The notes below the pieces were generated by a model. The model was not told the DNA's origin. It searched no databases and saw nothing but the letters and a program-made list of their open reading frames with translations. The position numbers and the translations under genes are program-made. From Larimichthys crocea (Eukaryota; Chordata; Actinopteri; Sciaenidae), in contig NC_040033.1 in NCBI RefSeq assembly GCF_000972845.2, forward strand, positions 5,298,241-5,362,240: DNA of 64,000 nucleotides. The letters run 5' to 3'. Shown here piece after piece: positions 59,693 through 64,000 of this stretch (position 1 is the first letter of the stretch; every line of letters starts with the position of its first letter).

Positions 59693-61760
59693 ATGTCGTC
59701 CGTGTGGCAGCAGGAGCCGTCAGGTTATTCCCCCTGCGTAGAGATCGACTCCAGCTCGGTGAGGTGCAAAGACAGGCTCGCCTCTCCGGCCTGGCTGAAG
59801 CAGGAGCAAGACGAACTCCGCATCATAAAGTGGGAGAACTTTCAAACAGGAGCGTCAGCCGATGCCGTTCAGGACAACACGCCCAGCAGCGCCATGTCGG
59901 GTAAGAGTACTTTGATACAGTACCTGCTGCTTCACTGGCATCATCTTAAAGGTTATTCATTTATTTTCTTATTTATTGATTCGGTAATTAGTCTTTCAGT
60001 TGAACCAAAAATATAATATCTGCCCAGCCAACACATCATAATAAGTTGGCCGAACTACAGCATCATGTTTGGGCTGCTTCGTCTTCCTCTAGCCGCCTCA
60101 CATGTGGAAAGCCTCCCCCCGAGGGTGCTGCTGACCATCACCAAGCTGCAGTGCATGCTGGAGAGCAAACAGGAGCGCATCGCTGCTCTGGAGAGGCAGG
60201 TGGAGGACCTGATGCAGGACCGCAAGTTCCTGAGGAGCCAGATCGAAAACCTGACGAGTAACCGCTCCATGCCAACGTTTGCGTCACCAAGTCCAATGGC
60301 GGAAGGTTTGTGTCTGAAGCGACTTGACTTGACTTGATTATGTTTACGCTAATCGGACACTCTGACTCATGTCACTGTTTTATCACACACAGCTCCGAAA
60401 CCAAGCAAAGCACAGCACTCAGAAAACAAATCCCGGAAGAGAGAACGAGCTTCTTGTACCTCCTCTGACAGCAGCGACAGCGGCTCCGAAGCGTCAGACT
60501 CTTCAGAAGTTTCGGCGGCGTCGAGTGAACACAGAAGGAAGAAACATCATAAAGACAAGAAAAAATCAAGGAAAGGGAAAGACTACAGTAGGAAGAGAGG
60601 TAATAATCACACCAGTATCTTATTAAGTTTATTGAAGCAGCTGGAACTGAGCAAGAAGAAGGTTCTGGGTTTGAACCCCCCTTCAGGCTGGGACCTGTCC
60701 AAGGTTTCGAAACTTTATTGATCCCATTCGTTTGGAGCAGCTTTACACAGACAGACACATACAAACATACAGATAAATGATACAAGAGAGCTAAATGTGT
60801 AAAAGGCCAATAAATAAATGATAAATAAACTACAAAAGGAACCCAACAGTGACAATCAATTAAGAACAAGACTGCAGAGGGAATGATCGATCTAGAGTAT
60901 CGTTGGTTTTACAAGGAGGTAAGACGTAACGCCGCCTTGATGGCAACAGAGAAAACTGACTTGCAAGTACATCATGTGTCCAGAAGAAGCCAAAATACTT
61001 GTTTTAGATGTTTTATGGAGGATTTGTTGGTTACAAAAGGAGTCAAGATCCCTTTGATACAGATAAAGGAAAAGATCAGGAGACTTTCAGTAAAAGATTG
61101 ATAAAAGCGACAAAGAAGATGAATTCTCTGTTGTCCTCGTTTCACAACAGCCTCAGTGTTCACACCGAAATAGTCCCCAAATACTCGTATGATGTGACAA
61201 TTTCCACAGTTTCATGATGTATGATGCATCCTCAATTGGCTGTTCTTAATGCAAAGTAAGTCCAAAAAAGTTCTGATCACACCAAGAAACAAAATCAGTC
61301 CGAGCATGCCCAATGTCATGGAAATGACTTCCTTTTCCTCATGCTGTGTTTGTAACATGACGTCTCACTCCTTCCTCCAGCCACCGGTGTCCAGTATGTC
61401 ATCCACCGCTACAAACAAGTCCTGTCGGCGTTCATCAAGAAGAAAAGCATGAGCGAAGCCTTCCGCCACCTCGGGATCGACCGGAACACCATCGCCAACA
61501 CGGCGTCGATCGCCGAGCTCCACCTGGCCGGCAAAGACATGGTCCCTTTGGTGGGCATGTTTCGCCAAGGAGAAGAGACTCTGGTCAGCTACGCACATAG
61601 ATGCACCTTGGTCATTGACACCGACGCTGAACTGTCCAGGAAAATAGACCAGATGAAGGCGAGTGGCGAGCTGCTGCCCATCTCAGGGAAAAGGCCACGG
61701 GTGTTGCATTCTCACCTGCCGCAGCTGGGGGGCACTGCAGAGAGCATTTTGATAGGTTGA
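59693..61760 (+). CDS. Coiled-coil domain-containing protein 106-like
   Basis: Probable nuclear coiled-coil protein. Mammalian CCDC106 is reported as a p53 and CK2 partner, and its role in fish is not known to me. Coding exons: 59693-59900, 60093-60305, 60393-60599 and 61381-61760, all GT-AG and all phase 1, 1008 nt in frame (335 aa). Exon 1 is acidic with a KWENFQ-like motif. Exon 2 has a coiled coil at about residues 84-125 (LQCMLESKQERIAALERQV). Exon 3 is a Ser/Asp-rich run, then a basic cluster (RRKKHHKDKKKSRKGK) suiting a nuclear localisation signal and CK2 sites. Exon 4 is the conserved C-terminal domain (YVIHRYKQVLSAF, FRHLGIDRNTIANTA, SGELLPI). Human CCDC106 is 280 aa, so this is longer, mainly in the linker. 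Fish carry several ccdc106-like paralogues, so orthology is not settled. The ATG at 59693 lies 10 nt after an acceptor. Confidence 0.9.
60635..60870 (+). mobile_element. SINE-like fragments in the ccdc106-like intron
   Basis: 'gagcaagaagaaggttctgg' with a B-box-like GGTTTGAACCCC repeats the core of the 40360 family. It is followed directly by 'cgaaactttattgatccca', the start of another common fish repeat. Both are short, truncated pieces. Confidence 0.5.
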
Positions 61761-64000
61761 TGATGAGGAGTGAGACATAACGCCTTCACTAAATTATATT
61801 ATTGTTTGTTTTCTTGAATCTGACGGCTGGATTTAAAATGTTTTATGTAGCATTTTTTGCATTTTCTAAGTTGATTTATGCGTCAAAGGGGACAAAAATG
61901 TTCATTAATTTCAGTATATTCTGTTCAAACACATTAAGTGTGTGTGTTTTGTACCTTATAACCATAAAATGTGTCCACAGTTGCTTTCACTAATGGATTT
62001 TTTAAAAGTATTCAAGAGCAGAAGTGTGTGTAGTGTTAGGAACACCCACAAGATGGCAGTGCACACATGTTAGATTTATGTTTACTCTTGTCATTTACTC
62101 CAAAATGGTGGACAGTCAATTTTCCATTTTCCAGCTCCTGGTTTCTGTCTCTGTGTAACTTCATGCTCATTTTTTTTGACGCTGTAACTGAACTGAGTGA
62201 TTTTAAAAACCGATGCAAAAGTGTGTTAATGTTCCCGAGCTGCCAAACAAATGAAAACACGTGTTTTGTTCGTGCAGAGATTTCACTGCGTTGTGTTGCC
62301 TTTGTCATCACACAGAGAGCTGAATATGTAACCCTGCAGACAGGGAGTCCAAATTGGGTTGTTAAACATCAGCATCGGCACCGAATCATGTCATCTGTAT
62401 CAGGATTAAACGTGTCCCTGCTCTTTTCAGAGGCATATTTTCACTCTTGACCAGAGGAATGGGCAGCATCAGTTGTGTAGACAGATGGGGAAAGCTCGGT
62501 AAGACATCCTTGGGCGATGGTAAGTGTCAGTGCAAAGTGTTTCCATTGCCTTCCCTGCTGTTTGCTTTTCACACGGAGTGACAAATTACTCGTGCAAAGC
62601 CATTACAGGGGGCTGCACCCAGGCTGTTTATCTTTGCATGGGACTCTGTCACTGTCACTCCTCATTCGCACGCCAACTATCTGCTTATCTCTCTTCTCTC
62701 TCACATCCCAATCTATCCGTCCCCTCCCCCCAATAACCTCCCGTCCTCTCCTGTTATGAACTCATTCAGTCGGCTCTCATTACCTATCACCTCTCCTCCA
62801 TCTTCTTCTTCATCCTTTACTTTTTCTGCCTGTCTCAACGACAACAAAGGAAAGCTTCTGGAGGCCTCGGACGGTGCAGGAACATTTTATGTCAGCAGAG
62901 GCGACTGACCCAAAGTTCCTCTCAGCCTGTTCACAGCCAGAGGGGACAGGTGCATGCTGGTCTGCTCAGCGGCGTGAGGTGGAGAGTGGGTGTATCTCAT
63001 CTCGTCCCACCTCCCGGGGCATGCAAATGTCACTTCTGCTCCCCTTGTTGCCGGCATGAGGCGTGCAGGCAAGACACACTGATGTTCTCGACGTATCTGA
63101 CTATTTCATTTTTCCTCTCGTTGGTCAGCACGTATCCTAAAAAATAAAAAGGCAGCACCTGCTAATTTTTCAGAGTGGCAGCTGTGAATTTGGTGCTAAT
63201 GACTCGGGCTGATGGAGCTCAGAGCTGAGGATGGAGATAGGATGTAGGACTAATCGAGCCTGAAGCATTCGCTCCTCCTCCCACTCCCCGGCCTTTTGAC
63301 TCATGGTGTGGGGACAGCTGGGACTCCATTTTGTGTCTTTCCTGGTTGCAGGTGCCACGTCATTGCGGGGGCTCCAAGTGCCTGATGGGTACAAAATCAA
63401 CCCCCACCTCCTCCTCCTACACCTCCTCCACCTCCTCTTCCTCATCCGGCTTTGATCCTGACCTTGACAAAAAGAGCATCTGGACGTTCTCACCAATCAG
63501 CCTCTTAATGGTGCACGTAAAATGTGTTTGAACTGATGGGCTGAGGTTACGTTCTGTTGTTACACTGGCAAGCACGTGCCAGACCTGCTGAGTAATAAAT
63601 GCCAGACATGTTATATAAAAGATTACAAGGCTTGTAACGGAGCAAAAGAGTGCAGACTTGAGCAACTCATTTTAAACTCTCTGAGAAAAATAGTTCTTTA
63701 CAGAGTTTAATGTCACCTTTTCACAATTATTGAGATATTGAAGATATTTAGTAACCAGTTGTGTTGGGATTATTGTTTATAAAGCAGATTTTTAACAGTG
63801 CGCCACAATATTTAGCATTCAAGAGGAGTACTCTGGAAAATAGATGTTTTTTAATGTTTTTAAAGTCATGCCATGTTAATATATTTTTAATTTATGACTG
63901 TTATATTTATCAGTTTCTATTTAAGGACAAGTTCAGTACAGTGTTGTTTTGAGGAAACAGTTTGACATTTTGGGAAATGTCACGAGCATGGTTGGTCCTT
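61761..64000 (+). other. 3' UTR and downstream flank of the ccdc106-like gene
   Basis: No further exon found. Candidate AATAAA signals are at about 63142 and 63594; closer ones are only variants, so the transcript end is uncertain. A CTCC-rich tract lies near 63405-63440. The frames at 62067-62450 and 63170-63496 have no recognisable domain. Confidence 0.4.

Noticed and set aside
60372..60869. 165-codon - strand frame over exon 3 of the ccdc106-like gene
   Set aside because: Antisense of a Ser/Lys-rich exon and a SINE fragment. No known similarity.

Overview
The window looks like nuclear DNA of a teleost fish, probably a percomorph. Short GT-AG exons lie in long introns. Several degenerate repeats match families I know from percomorph genomes, and CA/GT microsatellites are common. 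I see no bacterial, viral, CRISPR or rRNA/tRNA gene content. Four protein-coding genes can be built exon by exon, all on the + strand, and every one closes in frame.

Layout. (1) 1-15352 is non-coding and is read as the intron upstream of the first visible gpr158 exon. It holds degenerate repeats and some conserved-looking, homeodomain-site-rich stretches. (2) 15353-25794 carries the last six coding exons of gpr158 (866 codons: TM3 to TM7 and the whole cytoplasmic tail with seven VCPW motifs). A probable 3' UTR runs to about 30.1 kb. (3) 30.1-37.8 kb is intergenic: repeats, a G-rich stretch and a near-perfect hairpin at 35809-35871. (4) 38011-44070 is a nine-exon gene I cannot name with certainty. 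It encodes a 238-residue protein with a natural hexahistidine run and a C-terminal charged helix resembling CCDC66/CSPP1-type segments. (5) 47135-52804 is a complete annexin A13 gene (11 coding exons, 316 aa), with a full CRE palindrome upstream and an AATAAA signal at 53956. (6) 55.5-61.76 kb is a CCDC106-like gene (non-coding exon 1, four coding exons, 335 aa). Its first intron carries a young LINE 3'-end insertion with a perfect 13-bp target-site duplication. (7) 61.76-64 kb is the 3' UTR and downstream flank.

The genes do not form one pathway. gpr158 is a neuronal class C-like orphan/glycine receptor, anxa13 a calcium- and phospholipid-binding membrane protein, and the ccdc106-like product a probable nuclear coiled-coil protein. 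I did not find a new multi-gene system. The best leads are the unnamed gene (with a putative GC-AG intron and a promoter bracketed by two opposed repeat fragments), the 35.8-kb hairpin, the seven-motif gpr158 tail, and the recurring intron positions in the annexin repeats. Repeat family assignments rest on recalled consensus sequences, not a database search.
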